Source: Favolaschia claudopus
Taxonomy: Eukaryota; Basidiomycota; Agaricomycetes; Agaricales; Mycenaceae
Reading direction: 5' to 3'
Assembly: GCA_037176885.1 (NCBI GenBank)
Contig: JAWWNJ010000077.1
Span: 1 to 64,000, forward strand
DNA: 64,000 nt
Under the pieces are notes generated by a model that searched no databases, had not been told where the DNA came from, and was given only the letters and a program-made list of their open reading frames with translations. Below, piece by piece: positions 33,529 through 46,224 of this stretch (position 1 is its first letter; each line of letters begins with the position of its first letter). The position numbers were made by a program, and so were the translations under genes.

Positions 33529-35958
33529 ATGGACGCGATAAAGGACAATAGGCTAGAATTAGGCCGCCGCAACAACGACGACTCTTCGTCAGTTCTTCTT
33601 TCTCAGTTCTTCGACATCTGTTCAGTCTGAGTGGCATGTAGAAGTAGCCGGGAAAGTTCGCCGGTTAGGGTGTGCTCGTTCACTTCCTTACTTCACTGGG
33701 AGTTCCTGACTGTGCACAGAAAACAAAGCGTTCTTTTAGCCCTACATCCGACGATGAAGTGGTCATTGAGCCCATCGCAGACGACGATACTCCTCCGCCA
33801 GAAGGTCCTTTGATACGACAAGCTGTTGCGTTTCCCTGGAATCCTTCTAGTACTTCGGTTGTCAAACCGAGCTTGGGCTTGTATCAGCCAACTCCTGCAC
33901 CTGCACCCAACAAATTTCTACCTGGGCAAGAAGTTCCTGTCCCCCCACCGCCCCCCAAGCCGGCGAAACCGCGTAAAACAAAGAAGAAGGCGGAACCGCG
34001 AAGCTATTCCTCCCAAACCAACCGCTTTCGAGTCACCTCATATGACCCGACTCCGGTGGAAAAGCCAGCGCTTACGATGGGGGAAGGCCCGTACGCGTCG
34101 TTATATCGCGCAAGTCACATGGGCTCTCAAGATGCAAATGCAAATGAGAAGAATGAGGTCTCTCAGGACCAGCAAGTGATAGAACAGCCAGTAGAAGAAA
34201 CCAGCGCCACTGACCCAACACCTGTGGCCTCCACTTCAAAGGCAAAGACAACGGCTTCTAAGGGCAAATCTAAGGATACCTCGGCCAAGGGCAAAGTCTC
34301 CAAACCCAAAAAGAGCGAATCTAGTACTCCTGGACCATCAAATCCGGTTTCAGATGCTGCAGAACAGCCTGAAGCAGGACCGTCGCGGGAAACATACTAT
34401 CGACGGGATTACGATGCTTCACTAGATGACTCCGGCCAATCCTTCGTTGGAAATTCTCCTCACGGTCGGAGCATGCAAGGTATGGGATTCAAGACTTCTG
34501 AATTCATTGGAGTTAAATCCTTTTTATTCCACTGAATATACAGTTAGCCAGCGGACCAGGTCAGATCTCAGGCTTGTGACGCTTCTAATCGAAGAGCGAC
34601 GCGGGGCCGTTCGGGACGACCAGCTGGCAGAGGTGCGCGTTCCGCTGCGAGACAGCGAGAATATCGAGTTGGACGGATACTGGGCCAAAGCTGAGGATAT
34701 CGTGCGTCTCGTATTCGATTCAATCGTCATCATCATCAAACCTTTGGCAGTGTCGACACCTTCAAGCAAGTCCGTCCAGAATTGATGGTAATTTTATTTC
34801 TATTATTTTGAGCTCATTTTATCGTGCCCTCAACAATGTTCGTCAGGGCCAGCGAAAGTTTACGTGTTGAGAGGCAAATACAAACAGATCGTCCTGAAAG
34901 TGACTGCAGACAACAAGGATGAATATGTAGATGCCAATGTTGTCGTCACTAACCTCCGTACGGTGGAGGTTATCGTTGAACATGTAGACATCATTTCTTT
35001 GGTCGTTTTCTTCGCCCCTGACTCAATCCATAGGTATTGCCTCCACCGCCTGTGCCTGTGAGAATGTATCCACCGCAAGAGTCGTGGCCACCACCAGAAC
35101 CGGCCCACTATTATCCACCTCAAGGGAATCCATACCCTTCTTATACAGCCGAGCATCCCGTCCACCATCGACAGCAAAACAGCAGGAAACGGCGTCATTC
35201 ACCGATGGACGACGAAAGAGATAGATTCACGACCCGTCAATGGACTCCATCGACTCTGGATTCGTCGCCTCGCGATGATAGAACGCCATCCCGCCCTTCC
35301 ACGTCTTACCCCCAACACGCCTTCAACCCGGGCGTTCCCGACCCAAGAATGCATGTCCCAGAGCATTACCCAACTTCCCGTCATGCGGGCTCGTCGCGTA
35401 ATAATCGCAGTCGCAGTATTGAATCAATTTCCTCGAGCTCAGAGGATATGGAGGCGATGCACGAGCGGGTGACTCGAGAGGTTGATCAAATTATACAGCA
35501 GGAAGACACTTGGGATCAGTTTTTTCGATGGCATGGCAAGCCGAGGAGCGTACTTGTCATGCTGAAGGAATATCAGATAGTGCAAGGGTTTGTGGATAAA
35601 TGGGTCGGAAAGCAGACTCCGTCTGGGGCGCGGATCGAGAAGGTCAGTAACTGTTTTTCTCGCCCGTCAGGATAGTCACGGCTCATCAACACCATCCTTG
35701 AATTTTTAGTCGCATATTGGACAGGCCCTGAGTATCGGCGACGGCGATCCTGCTGAGCGCGATAAATACATGAGCGACTGCGCGGAAACGACGCAGCTGC
35801 TCGCGCAGTATGGACCGGAGGGGACGCGACTGCAGGACCCTGAAGTAAAAGAACGGACGCTTGATGATAGCCAGCCTGGCTACAATGCTAAGCCTGTTCG
35901 CGGGCTGTTGAGGTTATTGCGAAAAGTGGATCAGGAGTGGAAAGCTGCTCATTCTTAA
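33529..35958 (+). CDS. Unrecognised, largely disordered protein with one compact central domain
   Basis: I do not recognise this gene. Splicing is consistent without any frame break: ATG 33529-33531 (MDAIKDNRLELGRRNNDDSSS), intron 33588-33641, a tiny 28-nt exon (SRESSPVR), intron 33670-33719, then KTKRSFSPTSDDEVVIEP. Residues of about 30-280 are Pro/Lys/Ser-rich and disordered, with Lys-rich patches (KPAKPRKTKKKAEPR, KGKVSKPKKSES) that look like nuclear signals. A compact region spread over three exons follows (TRSDLRLVTLLIEERRG, RIDGPAKVYVLRGKYKQIVLKV, YVDANVVVTNLRTVEVIVEH). Then comes a Pro/Tyr-rich stretch (PPPPVPVRMYPPQ), and last a helical C-terminus (AMHERVTREVDQIIQQEDTWDQFFRWHGKPRS, AETTQLLAQYGPEGTRLQDPEV, LRLLRKVDQEWKAAHS). 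A nuclear or chromatin role is a guess from composition only. The next gene starts 74 bp downstream on the same strand. Confidence 0.75.
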
Positions 35959-36032
35959 TGTATACCGTAACCTAGTGTATTTTTTGTGCTCTTCGATTCG
36001 TTCGGTTCGCAAACTCTTCGCTTACCCGGGAC

Positions 36033-39000
36033 ATGCCGATCATTGATACATTCTCACGTACTTCTTCGCCAACGACGCGAAGGGCGTCGGAGCCCATTCG
36101 CAAGACGTCTTCAGCGCAGCCACTCGAACTCCAAGAGATGTCCAATAGAGCTGGACCTTCCCAATCAGTACACGACTACACTGAAGGGGCGTCTGCCATC
36201 GACATCGACTCGGCCGCAGCAAACAACAGACGCTCAAGACGCGATTCCCAATACAGCGCGCTATATGCAGAGAATGGAGATGGTTCTATGTTCAGGTATG
36301 AACTGGAGGTTTTCTGTAAGGATGGGACCGCCTAACGCCGCCCGCAAGTGGTCCCGCCCACTCCGCCATGTTCAACCCGAGCAGGTGAATATATTTCCAT
36401 ATTACACGCGCTTTTCTGGCTAAAGTGTCGAAGTGTGTCCCGTATGGCCCATATCGAGCCTTCCAGGAGGAGCACTAGCAGTTGGTCACGCTCGCGTAGA
36501 CGAAGTATGGACTCTAGTGGCTCGACAAGGCGTCCCCTCAGTCGGAGGTCAACCGAAGATAGCCAGTTTTCGGCACAGAGTCCAGATGTTGAACAGGATA
36601 CCGATATTGAAGAGGATTACCTAACTGAATCTCGACGACAGACGACGTCGTCCACTCCTCCACTAGCCCGATCCGGCGTGTTCGAGAGTATTGCGAGTCT
36701 TTTTACAAGTGCACCTCAAGCAGCTGAGGCGGTCCCTCGGAGGCGACCCTCTTTCCGGTCTTCTGGCTCTGCCGGCCGCTACTCTAGACGAAGCCGGCAC
36801 TCAGATGTCGGTTCCGAGCACGCTCTTGATTTAGAAAATGAAGATGGAGAGGAACGCTGGGGCTATTCCTCTGGAGAAGAAGATTTTTCGGATGAATCGG
36901 AGTCAGGACGCTCAATGGCAACCAACATGTCTGTTCCTGCAAGCATGGATTACGATTCTGAGCCTCCCTCTCCCAACACTGGTCAAGGTCTTCCTCTTCT
37001 TGCTTCCGATCAAGTCTTCGGCCATGAGACGCGTATCGACATGGATATGTCTCTCGCTTTCCTCGACACACCACCGCCTCCCGGCCCACCCAGCCGACAG
37101 ATATTGTATATACCCGATGAAGACGCTAATATTCGATTTGTAGGATACGAAACGATCTGGTGGCGAGAGATAGTATGGAGAGTGTGTTGTGTAGCGACCC
37201 TGGGAGCTCTTGGTCTGCTAGGACACTGGTTTCCTCAATTCTGGCTTCGGTGGGTTGCGCGCGAGAAAGCCTTCCAGGATGCATCCAATGGATTTGTCGT
37301 TATAGAGGTATGGCAACTCATTTCATGCACTATTTCGGTATGTGACGTCGACAAGTCGGCCCATAGAGATATCACCTTGTTTCGAATTCAATCTTTGGAC
37401 TATCCATACCCAGTCTCCACTGTTTTCCCTGCTTCGGCCGATGCACCACAGTCGGCATCTACAATAGGCACTCTACTCGTTGTCGACTATCGCTATTCGA
37501 GATTCGCCTTGGATCCTAGGACTGGCTTATTTACCATGATCAGGTTTGTTCTTATCTGTAGGGCGTTTGAACTTCAAGGACTTATTGCCGTAAATAGGGA
37601 TTGGAGGGATCATTCGTGGTCGGGGACACAATTTGTTCAGAGCGGTATGGAAACCGCAGCTCGGCAGCAGCGACTCACTTTGTTCGGCAAAAACGAGGTG
37701 GATATAAACGGCAAGTCGATAGTGTCGCTCTTGGTCGATGAGGTACCTCTATGTATCGTCCCATCCAATTTGACTAAGTATAACCGTGTGACAGGTCATC
37801 CATCCTTTCTATGTCTTCCAGATCGCCAGCATACTGTTATGGTCCCTCGATGATTATTATTACTACGCCTTCTGTATTTTCTTCATCTCCGTCTTCAGTA
37901 TATCTACAACACTCATCGAAACCAAAAGGGTGAGGAATAGTTCAATCCAGACGCGCACAATAACATGAACCTCCACAGACAATTTCCCGAATGCGCGAAA
38001 TGTCCCGCTTTTCATGCGACGTTGACGTGTTGGTGGATGGATTATGTAAGCAAGTCGCGAACCCTACCCAATTTTCGTACTGAAAACAGTCTCAGGGGTC
38101 ACCCGGGATTCAGCGCAACTTGTCCCTGGGGATCTAGTCAATATCTCCACCTCTCAGATGTCTCTCATTGCCGCCGACATGTTCTTACTTTCGGGAGACG
38201 CCATCGTCAATGAAAGCATGTTGACCGGAGAGAGTGTGCCAGTCAGTAAGGCTCCTGCCAAAGATGAGGACCTCGTACGGTGGCGCGACATGAAAGGCGA
38301 GGCTTCAAAAAGTTTTCTCTATGCAGGAACACGGGTTGTGCGAATTCGAGGGACATTCACTGTTGATGGAGGTCCTGGGCAGCCTGCTCTTGCCTTGGTT
38401 GTTCGAACAGGTGAGAATAATTATTCTCCTTGCGGTGTATTATTCGTCAACATTCGCCAGGGTTCAATACGACCAAAGGAGCACTGATCCGGTCCATGCT
38501 CTATCCTAAACCTATTGGTTTCAAATTTTATCGTGATTCTGTCCGATTCATTGGCGTCCTTGCTGGGATCGCGGGGATTGGCTTTTGTTTCAGTGCCGTA
38601 CAATTCGTGAGGCTCGGCGTAGGTTCTCACTTTTCTGACCGTTCTGCTTTGTTTGACGTTGCGAAGGTCAAATGGCACACCATCGTTATCCGTGCGCTGG
38701 ATCTTATCACTGTCGTGGTCCCACCTGCTTTGCCCGCTACCTTGTCCATCGGTACCAGTTTTGCTATAGCGCGACTGCGGAAACACGGCATATTCTGCAT
38801 CTCTCCCAGTCGGGTCAATGTTGGGGGCAAGGTCAACGTGTGCTGTTTCGACAAAACGGGGACTCTGACTGAGGATGGTCTCGACATTCTCGGCGTACGT
38901 GCACCTGACCGGAACGTCCAGCGCTTCGGAGAGCTCCTCGACGATGTACGTGATTTACCACTGGGCAACGAAAAGGCGACCTTCCTGCATGCTTTGGCAA

Positions 39001-41409
39001 CTTGTCATTCGCTGAAGATGGTCGATGGTACAATCATTGGTGATCCGCTCGATGCCAAGATGTTTGAATTCACTCGCTGGATGTTGGAGGAGGGCCGAGT
39101 CGCGGGGACTGGAGTTATCAAGGCGAAGTCGGGGACGGTGCTGGAGCAAACTGCGTTGGTGCAGACGGTTGTCCGGCCTCCTGGTAGCGCACAATTCAAG
39201 CTCGAAGATGCTCTCAAAGGCGCTGCTAAGGTGAGCCCCATGTTGTTGCCATTGAAATACCTCTAACTTGCCCAGCATGCTCATTTCCTAGAATTGGGAG
39301 TCATTCGGACCTTCGAGTTTGTATCGGCGCTGCGCAGGATGAGTGTAGTCGTGAAACGACTTCGAAGCTCAAGCATGGAGATATATGTGAAAGGAGCGCC
39401 CGAAGTTATGACAGAAATTTGTGACCGCGAATCTCGTGAGCGTTGTAGCCTTCCTTCAGTGTGGAACCTAGCCCTAAATGCTCCCCAAGTTCCGCACGAT
39501 TACGATGACTTACTTTCCTACTACACCAAGCGTGGTTATCGGGTCATTGCGATTGCAGGGAAGAGCATAGAAGGACTGTCGTGGCTGAAGGCACAGCGAA
39601 TGAAAAGGGAACAGGCGGAGTCTGGGCTTCGTTTTCTTGGACTGATCATCTTTGAAAATAAACTCAAGCCTGGTACAGCACCGGCCATCCATGCTCTACG
39701 TTCAGCCCACCTTGCATGTAGGATGATCACCGGTGATAACCCGCTCACAGCTGTCAGTGTTGCCCGAGAGTGTGGGTTAATAAATCCCGCGGCACATGTC
39801 TTTTCGCCCATGTTCATACGAGGTCCAGATTTTCATTTGCACCCTGTATTTGATTTTTTTTAACTCGAGACAGGCAATGAAAACTCTCCCAATGCGGCAC
39901 TGGAATGGTCATGCATGGATGAATTTGCCTGGAAACTGGATATGTATACCCTCAAGCCCTTGACGCCTCCTCAACACTCGAGTGAAATTGACTACCAGGA
40001 CTACGCACTTGTCGTGACGGGGGATGTGTTCCGATGGTTAATAAACCACGCTCCCCTAGAGACACTGCAACGTGTGAGTCCCCGCTGAGTAGCCTCACGC
40101 ACTCTTTGTTCATGACTTTTCATCAAGATGCTTGTGAAGACGCAAATATTTGCAAGGATGTCTCCTGACGAGAAAAATGAAGTGGTCGAACGTCTGCAAT
40201 CGCTAGGATATACCGTTCTCATGTGCGGAGACGGTGCGAATGATTGTGCTGCATTGAAGGCAGCAGACGTCGGCATCTCACTGTCGGAAGCGGAAGCCAG
40301 CGTTGCTGCACCTTTCACTTCCAGCACCCCCGATATTGGCTGCGTTATAGAGGTCATAAAGGAAGGGAGAGCAGCGCTGGTTACCAGTTTCAGTTGCTTC
40401 AAATACATGTCAGTGAACGAACTTTCGCCTTTGAGTGCTAGCTGCTGATTCTCAATGTTCGTGCAGGGCATTGTATTCAATGATTCAGTTTACCTCCGTG
40501 ACTCTGCTTTACTCGTTCGCTTCGTCGCTGGGTGACTTCCAGGTTAGGATTTTTTATCAATTCTGTGTAGTCTCGCTGATCTATTAATAGTTCCTATACA
40601 TTGATCTTTTCATTATCATACCCGTTGCTGTTGCCAGTGCGTAGAATTGCCGTCGCTCTCCGGCAACCTGCTCACAGAATTTAGTGGGACGAACATTACC
40701 CTACCCCAGAATACACACAAAACGACCAACAGCAAGTCTGGTCTCCAAGAAAGTGCTAGCAAGTCTTGTTGGCCAGATTGTGATTACAAGCAGCGTACAA
40801 CTCTGGGGCTATTTATGGGTCCGGAATCAACCATGGTAAGTGCTGTGCGGTTGTTGCGTCGCTGGGTTGATGACATATACATAGGTACACTCCGCCGCCT
40901 GCTTCCGACCCTGAGTCGGACGGAAATCGTTTAGAGTCCACGAACTATGAAAACTCGACATTATTTTTATTGTCATGCTTCCAGTACGTCCTGGTTGCTG
41001 CCGTGTTCAGTATTGGGCCGCCGTATCGAAAATCAATGTGGACGAATGGTGCGCGTGGGATTAACTTGATCTGCCACTTCTATTTCTGACCGGCTGAATT
41101 TGGGTGGTTACAGGCTGGCTGATGGGCTCCCTCCTACTGTTGACAGCGCTCAACACCCTTGTTTTGCTAGCACCTCCCGAAGTCGTCTCAGATCTGTTAA
41201 CACTGATGCCCCTTCCGAATCATGGCCGAAGTGTTTTGCTTTTTGGCGCCGTGGTGAATGCGGTGTTGTGTATGTGTTTCGAGCAGTGGGGAGCGGGGAC
41301 GGTGGCGGTCATTGCTGGTCGGATAGGAAAGGTGATGCACGGATGGCGAGGGCGACGATGGGATGGGAAGAAGGTGTACAAAGCGGTGGAAGGAGGGATG
41401 GGAGGCTGA
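36033..41409 (+). CDS. P5-type ATPase (P5B, Ypk9/ATP13A2-like)
   Basis: P5B ATPases sit in vacuolar/lysosomal membranes, and ATP13A2 exports polyamines. The fungal member is Ypk9. The ATG is at 36033, followed by a long Ser/Arg- and Asp/Glu-rich N-terminus of some 300 residues before the first hydrophobic hairpin ([22 protein letters not shown]). Catalytic landmarks are the A-domain [16 protein letters not shown] (about 38210), [13 protein letters not shown] in helix M4 (about 38720; the PPALP form is the P5 hallmark), the phosphorylation loop [12 protein letters not shown] (Asp at 38849-38851), EIYVKGAPE (about 39380), [10 protein letters not shown] (about 39722), and the hinge [32 protein letters not shown] (about 40220). 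The M7-M10 helices follow to a Lys/Arg-rich tail ending at 41409. Many short introns are present. Assignment to P5B over P5A rests on the PPALP signature and the acidic/basic N-terminus. Confidence 0.92.
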
Positions 41410-41675
41410 TGTCCGAAATCAACGAGGGTCTAGACTTTGGAACGAGAGCGAGTGATCGCCATGGCCGGCATAGCGATCAAATGTTTACGGTTGTTGGTAG
41501 TAACGGAGTTGTAGCAGCACATTTCTTCCTCCTCCTCCTCCTCTGCCTGGTCATTTCTGCCCCGGGGGCCCTTCCTATCTTTTATTCTTCTCCACTGTTC
41601 AAGAAACCGTCGAGAATCCGCAGGAAACGGCCTCTACGTTTCATTTAGACTGCCTTTTCGTCAATCTCTTTCGCC

Positions 41676-42776
41676 ATGCTATCTCTACGCCCAAACTATC
41701 TGGCTTTCCTCTTCCTCTCCTTCCTCGCTCTCTCCCCAGTAAATGCAGCTCCAGTAGTTGTCAGCCGCCAGACAGATGGACAGACTACCACCGTTATGAC
41801 CCAATCAACGACTTCGACGTGCGTGGACTACATCTCTGCCACCCGTACACATATACTGATATATGTGTATCTATCCATACAGTCCTGCGGGCGATATGAC
41901 CCAGACATGTGTCATAACACTCACCCCGATTAAAGACGACCAGGGCAATGATGCGGTTCGCCAAGTCAAAACTTGCAAGTTAACAATGGGCGGCGTGAAT
42001 AATAGCGGTAACAACGGGAACAACGGCGGCACCAATGGTGGGAACGATAACGGTGGCGGGAACAATGGCGGCGATGCTTCCTCGACCGCGGCAGGAGACA
42101 ATGGCAATGGCGGATCTGCCACCGACTCGTCAGGTTCTGCATCGACCGCGTCCTCTGGTGGCGGTATCATCGTCAACGTGAGTGGCCTGTCTTCGGATTA
42201 ATTGCATTATGGCTAATTTTGTCCAGGGTGTTTCCTCCGTGTCCGCCACTCCCACCGATTCTGCAGGAGGTGCAGCTTCCACCGATTCCGCCGGAGGCGC
42301 AGGAGGTGCTAACTCGGCGTCTGCCACGCCCACCCCCGGCGCCCCCGCTGAAGCAGGCGCTGCCGCGGTCTCTGCGGGTGTACGTTTGCTTGGCTCAATC
42401 TTGGATTAGTTTTCACTGATTGTTCTCAGGAGCTTACATCGATCCCTCTCACCGCCGTCAGCACAGGGGGTGTTTTGCCCACAGGCGCTGCAGCAGCTGC
42501 TGACCAGTCCCCCTCCCCGTCTTCGTCCTCATTTACTGTTCCTGGACAGAAAATCCAGGTCTTGCCTATTGGTTTGGGAGTGTTCGCTGGTATCTCTGTG
42601 ATTGCTTTGATTGTCGTCGGTCTCGTTACATACGAGCGTACGAAGTACCGCAAAGCCTTCCGTGCAAGGAAGCTTGCGGAATCGGGAGCCGGTATGGGTT
42701 ACGGAGGGATGGCGTAAGTTGTTCAAAGGTTTATAGCTTCAGTCCTCTGACAATTTCTCGTTGTAGGCAACGCTAA
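41676..42776 (+). CDS. Single-pass surface protein with Gly/Asn/Ser-rich stalk
   Basis: No named family. The ATG at 41676 opens a signal peptide (LAFLFLSFLALSPVNAAP). After a short intron comes a small region with two cysteines (TQTCVITLTPI and VKTCKLTMGG), then repeats of Asn-Gly-Gly (about 41995-42080) and a Ser/Thr/Ala/Gly-rich stalk suited to O-glycosylation. One membrane helix (LPIGLGVFAGISVIALIVVGLV, about 42565-42630) and a basic cytosolic tail (YERTKYRKAFRARKLAES) follow, then GGMAQR after a last intron (stop 42774-42776). The layout is that of fungal wall-stress sensor or mucin-like proteins (Mid2/WSC-like topology), but no WSC cysteine domain is present. The function is unknown. Confidence 0.8.
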
Positions 42777-43506
42777 ATCGGCTTTCTAATTGTCTTTGCA
42801 CCTTACCTAGTGTGTTTGATCTTATTCAAGTTGACCTGAAGCGATCATGTGGTGTATTCGATTTGAGCACTGTACTAATAGTTATGGCAGACTTCGTCGC
42901 TGCATGGATTTTTATACCGTACATTTCTTTTTCCTTTCGCATCACATGGGCTTTCCGTGTGCAGATGTGCGAAGCTAATGACAACTCTGTAATTACTAGC
43001 GCGCACTTAGACAACAGGGACTATGGAGGACTTGCCAGGACTTGCTAATGTACCGTGGACGGTATTATGACTGCGAGAGAACTAATCGAACTAATTGGAG
43101 GAGATCACAGGCTATCGCAGGAGAATATGGTTGAAAGTTTAAATTTCTGCTAAGCGTCCAATTTTTTGTTCTTGGCAGTGAGCTCGAGATGCGCAGGAAC
43201 AGTCCACAAAAGCCTGGTTGACGCTTTGACACTTCAAGCTTCAAGCGTGACTCGAAACACCTCTCCGAGATACAACTTGGATCTTGAGCTTGCGCTGAAT
43301 CGCCATTTTAGAATCTCTACATCCTTCCTTCCACAAACGCATCTGAATCTCCCGGTAAATCAGCCGTAAGTTAAGTGAAGTATGCATGAGTCCCGGCCAT
43401 ACATCAGCGTACACGTCGCTCATCTCTGAGATTCGGTCTCGTTCGGACTACCCTTTCAATCGTACCACCACCATCTAGTGGTGCCTGAAACTATTGCGGC
43501 TTCGAC
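42777..43506. other. Intergenic region without a supported gene
   Basis: Only short overlapping open frames on both strands, none with a domain. It holds the 3' UTR of the surface protein and the promoter of the MBL-fold gene. Confidence 0.45.
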
Positions 43507-45121
43507 ATGAATTCTACGGGCTTGAGATCTGTTGATAGGTGCAAGATGTTCCGCGAAACGACCAACTCTCCCATAACTCACATCGGGGGCTAGGCTTGTT
43601 ATCACCTTTCTTGTGGACAATTCTATCGAGTGGTACATGGATCGTCGAAGCATCTACTTGAACTTTTGTCGTGATCTTCTCAACGATTAGGCTCACAAAA
43701 CTTCCGGCGGGATTCACCCACGAATTGCCTCAACATCTTCAGCAAAGAAATCCGCCCTTGCATCGCCATCCCGTTACCGGTACGTACATGGCTGCGATTG
43801 TTTCCAGCCATTATCTTTACATGCTTTGCTTCCAGGCGTTCCCGTGCTAGACTTTGATGGTTTTGTTGACTTCCACAGACCGAGATCTCAACTTGATCTG
43901 CGTACCTAGGTATTTGCTGTGGTGCTCATGGATTCTCTGCCTTGATTGTACGAATCTACGCATCTACTACGAACGGACGAACGACATAACCGCTGCAGGA
44001 AACACAAATCTCCGGAGAGGAAGCTCACCTTACTCTGTTCGATACTGGTCCAGATACGCAGAGTCTGGCGAGGAATGTCAAGGCGATGCAGGTCCCAGTG
44101 GAGCGTATTTCACGCGTAATCACCTCTCACTGGCACGGTAGCTCTAGCTCTTCCCTTTGAGTTGAATCCTCTTCACAAGTGGAATGTAGCCGATCACACG
44201 GGCGGCTTGTTATCCCTCCTTGACCTCCGTAAAGACCAAGGCCCCAAGTGCATCGTAGACTGTCATCCTGACCGACCTATTTCCCGAGGTACATCTCAAA
44301 CTTGTTCGGGTTGTTTCACTCTTGATTATAGAGCAGGCATGGCGCGAGGGCCGTTGTACGACACAGTCTTTGGTGCCTTACCAGACGACCCCTCATTTCA
44401 ACAGATCGAAGCCGCAGGCGGAGTGGTCGAAACCCATGTTGATGGCCATGCTGTCGCCGGCGGTGGTGTCTGGGTTAGCGGGGAGATTCCAAGAATCACA
44501 TCCTTTGAAGGCGGAATCCCCGGCGGCATGCGCTGGGTAGAAGAGGGGGGCGGCCACTGGATAGCCGATGAGGTATTGCAACTTTTTATTCCTTGACCAG
44601 TAGTTGAACTGAATCGCGCTTCGTGAGCTCATCATGGACGAGCGGTATACGGCGATAGACGTTGTTGGGAAAGGTCTTGTGATCTTCAGCGCGTTCGTCT
44701 TGCTTCTGCGAAGTCTGCCGCCCATTACTGATATTACTTAGATGCTCGCACGCTGGCATCGTGAATGTTGTTCGCGATGCAGTGGCCAAATTCTCGAGGC
44801 CGGTCCATATGGTGCGTCTTTTCAATTTGACGCAGAGCTTGGCTTTGTGAAACTTACCATCTTCCAGATAATAGGCGGCCTTCATCTCTCCCCGCCGGAT
44901 TGTGCTGATCGAATCGAACCGACAGTCGCATTTCTGTCGCAACAAATGACACCAGCACCAAACTTCGTTCTCCCGATGCATTGCTCAGGTTTCCAATCCA
45001 AGGTTGAATTGGAAAAGGCGTTCGGGGAAGGGTGTGTCCCAGCCGGTGTTGGCATGAAAGTCGAAGTGTTGGGAGACAGACAATTTGAGGCGCGCTTATT
45101 ACCAACTAAGGTCGTCATTTG
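43507..45121 (+). CDS. Metallo-beta-lactamase-fold hydrolase (COG1237-like)
   Basis: This is a predicted di-metal hydrolase of the metallo-beta-lactamase superfamily, in the group related to archaeal dihydropterin-type enzymes. The ATG at 43507 gives MNSTGLRSVD, spliced (intron about 43540-43594) to RLVITFLVDNSIEWLTKLPAGFTHEL. Next come CCGAHGFSALI, HLTLFDTGPDT, and the metal motif SHWHADHTGG. That motif is split between SHWH and DHTGG by the intron at 44138-44189. It is followed by CIVDCHPDRPISRG, FGALPDDPSFQQIEAAGG, WVSGEIPRITSFEGGIPGG, VIFSA joined to CSHAGIVNVVRDA, and IIGGLHLSPPD, ending LLPTKVVI. The metal-binding residues expected in these motifs are present. The substrate is unknown. 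It converges on BOS1 (132 bp). Confidence 0.85.
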
Positions 45122-45253
45122 AGATTCAGAAGGTATATTGAGGTTCGTTAAAGCGATATCATTACTGTATGCTCCCCATACTCAGAACAAAGAAAGGTCC
45201 AATCATAATAAAATATATGTAAGGGTCAGCAAAGAACCTGAACACCCGTCTGC

Positions 45254-46224
45254 CTATCCCAGATATCTCCAAATCAGGTAGAAACAGAAAAAGGTGAATA
45301 CAGCACCGCCTAAGAAGATGTACATATCTTGTGTACTGGAACGCCATGAGCAAGCACCTGTACGAACAAGATGCAAACGTACCTTCTTCGCTCGATCCAC
45401 CCAATAACGTCGCGACTCAGTCCAAGGGTGTTTGCAGCATCTAACAATCGTCTATGCGTCCCTTTGAGCATGTTCCTCTGGTCCCGCAAGTTGTCCAGCA
45501 CTTCTCTTCCCTGGTTCAAGAAATCGTCTAACCGCGCGCCGGTGTTTTGTATGAACGTATGTTCATCCAGAGCGTGCTGTTCTCTAGTTCCAAAACTCGG
45601 CTGTGGTGTGGGCGTTCGGAAAGGCGATTCCGCGTGCTGGTCACCCTGGGGCCGCAGGCCAGGATGGAGCGACTCTGCGGGGGTTGTTTGGAAGCGGCGT
45701 CGCGTATCTGAAGCGGAGGAAGAGGTAGAGGCGCCTGTTATGAGGTCAGCTCGCTGTGCGGCGGCTTGCTGTTGTAGCTTTGGTTAGTCAAGTGCTCGAA
45801 AACGAATCGGAATTTTACATCTGCAGAAGCCTGTGCTTTGAGCTGTTCGAATTGTGTGCGCAATTCCATGTAATCCGCCCTGAATTTCTGTACGCGCCTG
45901 TATTACGAACGTGGCGTTAAAGCCTTGTATGCATGAATCAAAGCCGAAGAGCGAACATTTGAGCCTTCTCTTGTTTAGCCTTTATTATCTCTCGTTTCGC
46001 CATAGAGTCGTAGTCGTCAACGGTGCGGTTCATTGCAGCAAGAGATGCTGATATCTGCCCTAACAAAAATTGACACGAAGTGTTTCTTGTAAGATTTAGT
46101 TTGCTGATGGACTGGAGCCACGCGCACCCAGAAGAGCCGGAGAGTGCTCGCCACTGCGTAGGCGCTCCAAGTCAGCCTGCAGTGAACTAGTTTGCCGTAC
46201 GCCGGAAGTATATAACGAGTTCAT
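45254..46224 (-). CDS. BOS1: ER-Golgi Qb-SNARE Bos1 (membrin/GOSR2)
   Basis: Bos1/membrin is the Qb-SNARE for vesicle fusion between the ER and Golgi. The start is MNSLYTSGVRQTSSLQADLERLRSGE (ATG 46222-46224). An N-terminal helical domain follows (ISASLAAMNRTVDDYDSMAKREI, MRVQKFRADYMELRTQFEQLKAQ), then a Ser/Pro linker. The SNARE motif runs FIQNTGARLDDFLNQGREVLDNLRDQRNMLKGTHRRLLDAANTLGLSRDVIGWIERR (split into a short quote: see GREVLDNLRDQRN and LGLSRDVIGWIERR), and a C-terminal membrane anchor follows (MYIFLGGAVFTFFCFYLIW, ending RYLG). The zero-layer Gln is in the DNLRDQRN context. Length and tail-anchor topology match the family, and no frame break was needed. Confidence 0.93.
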
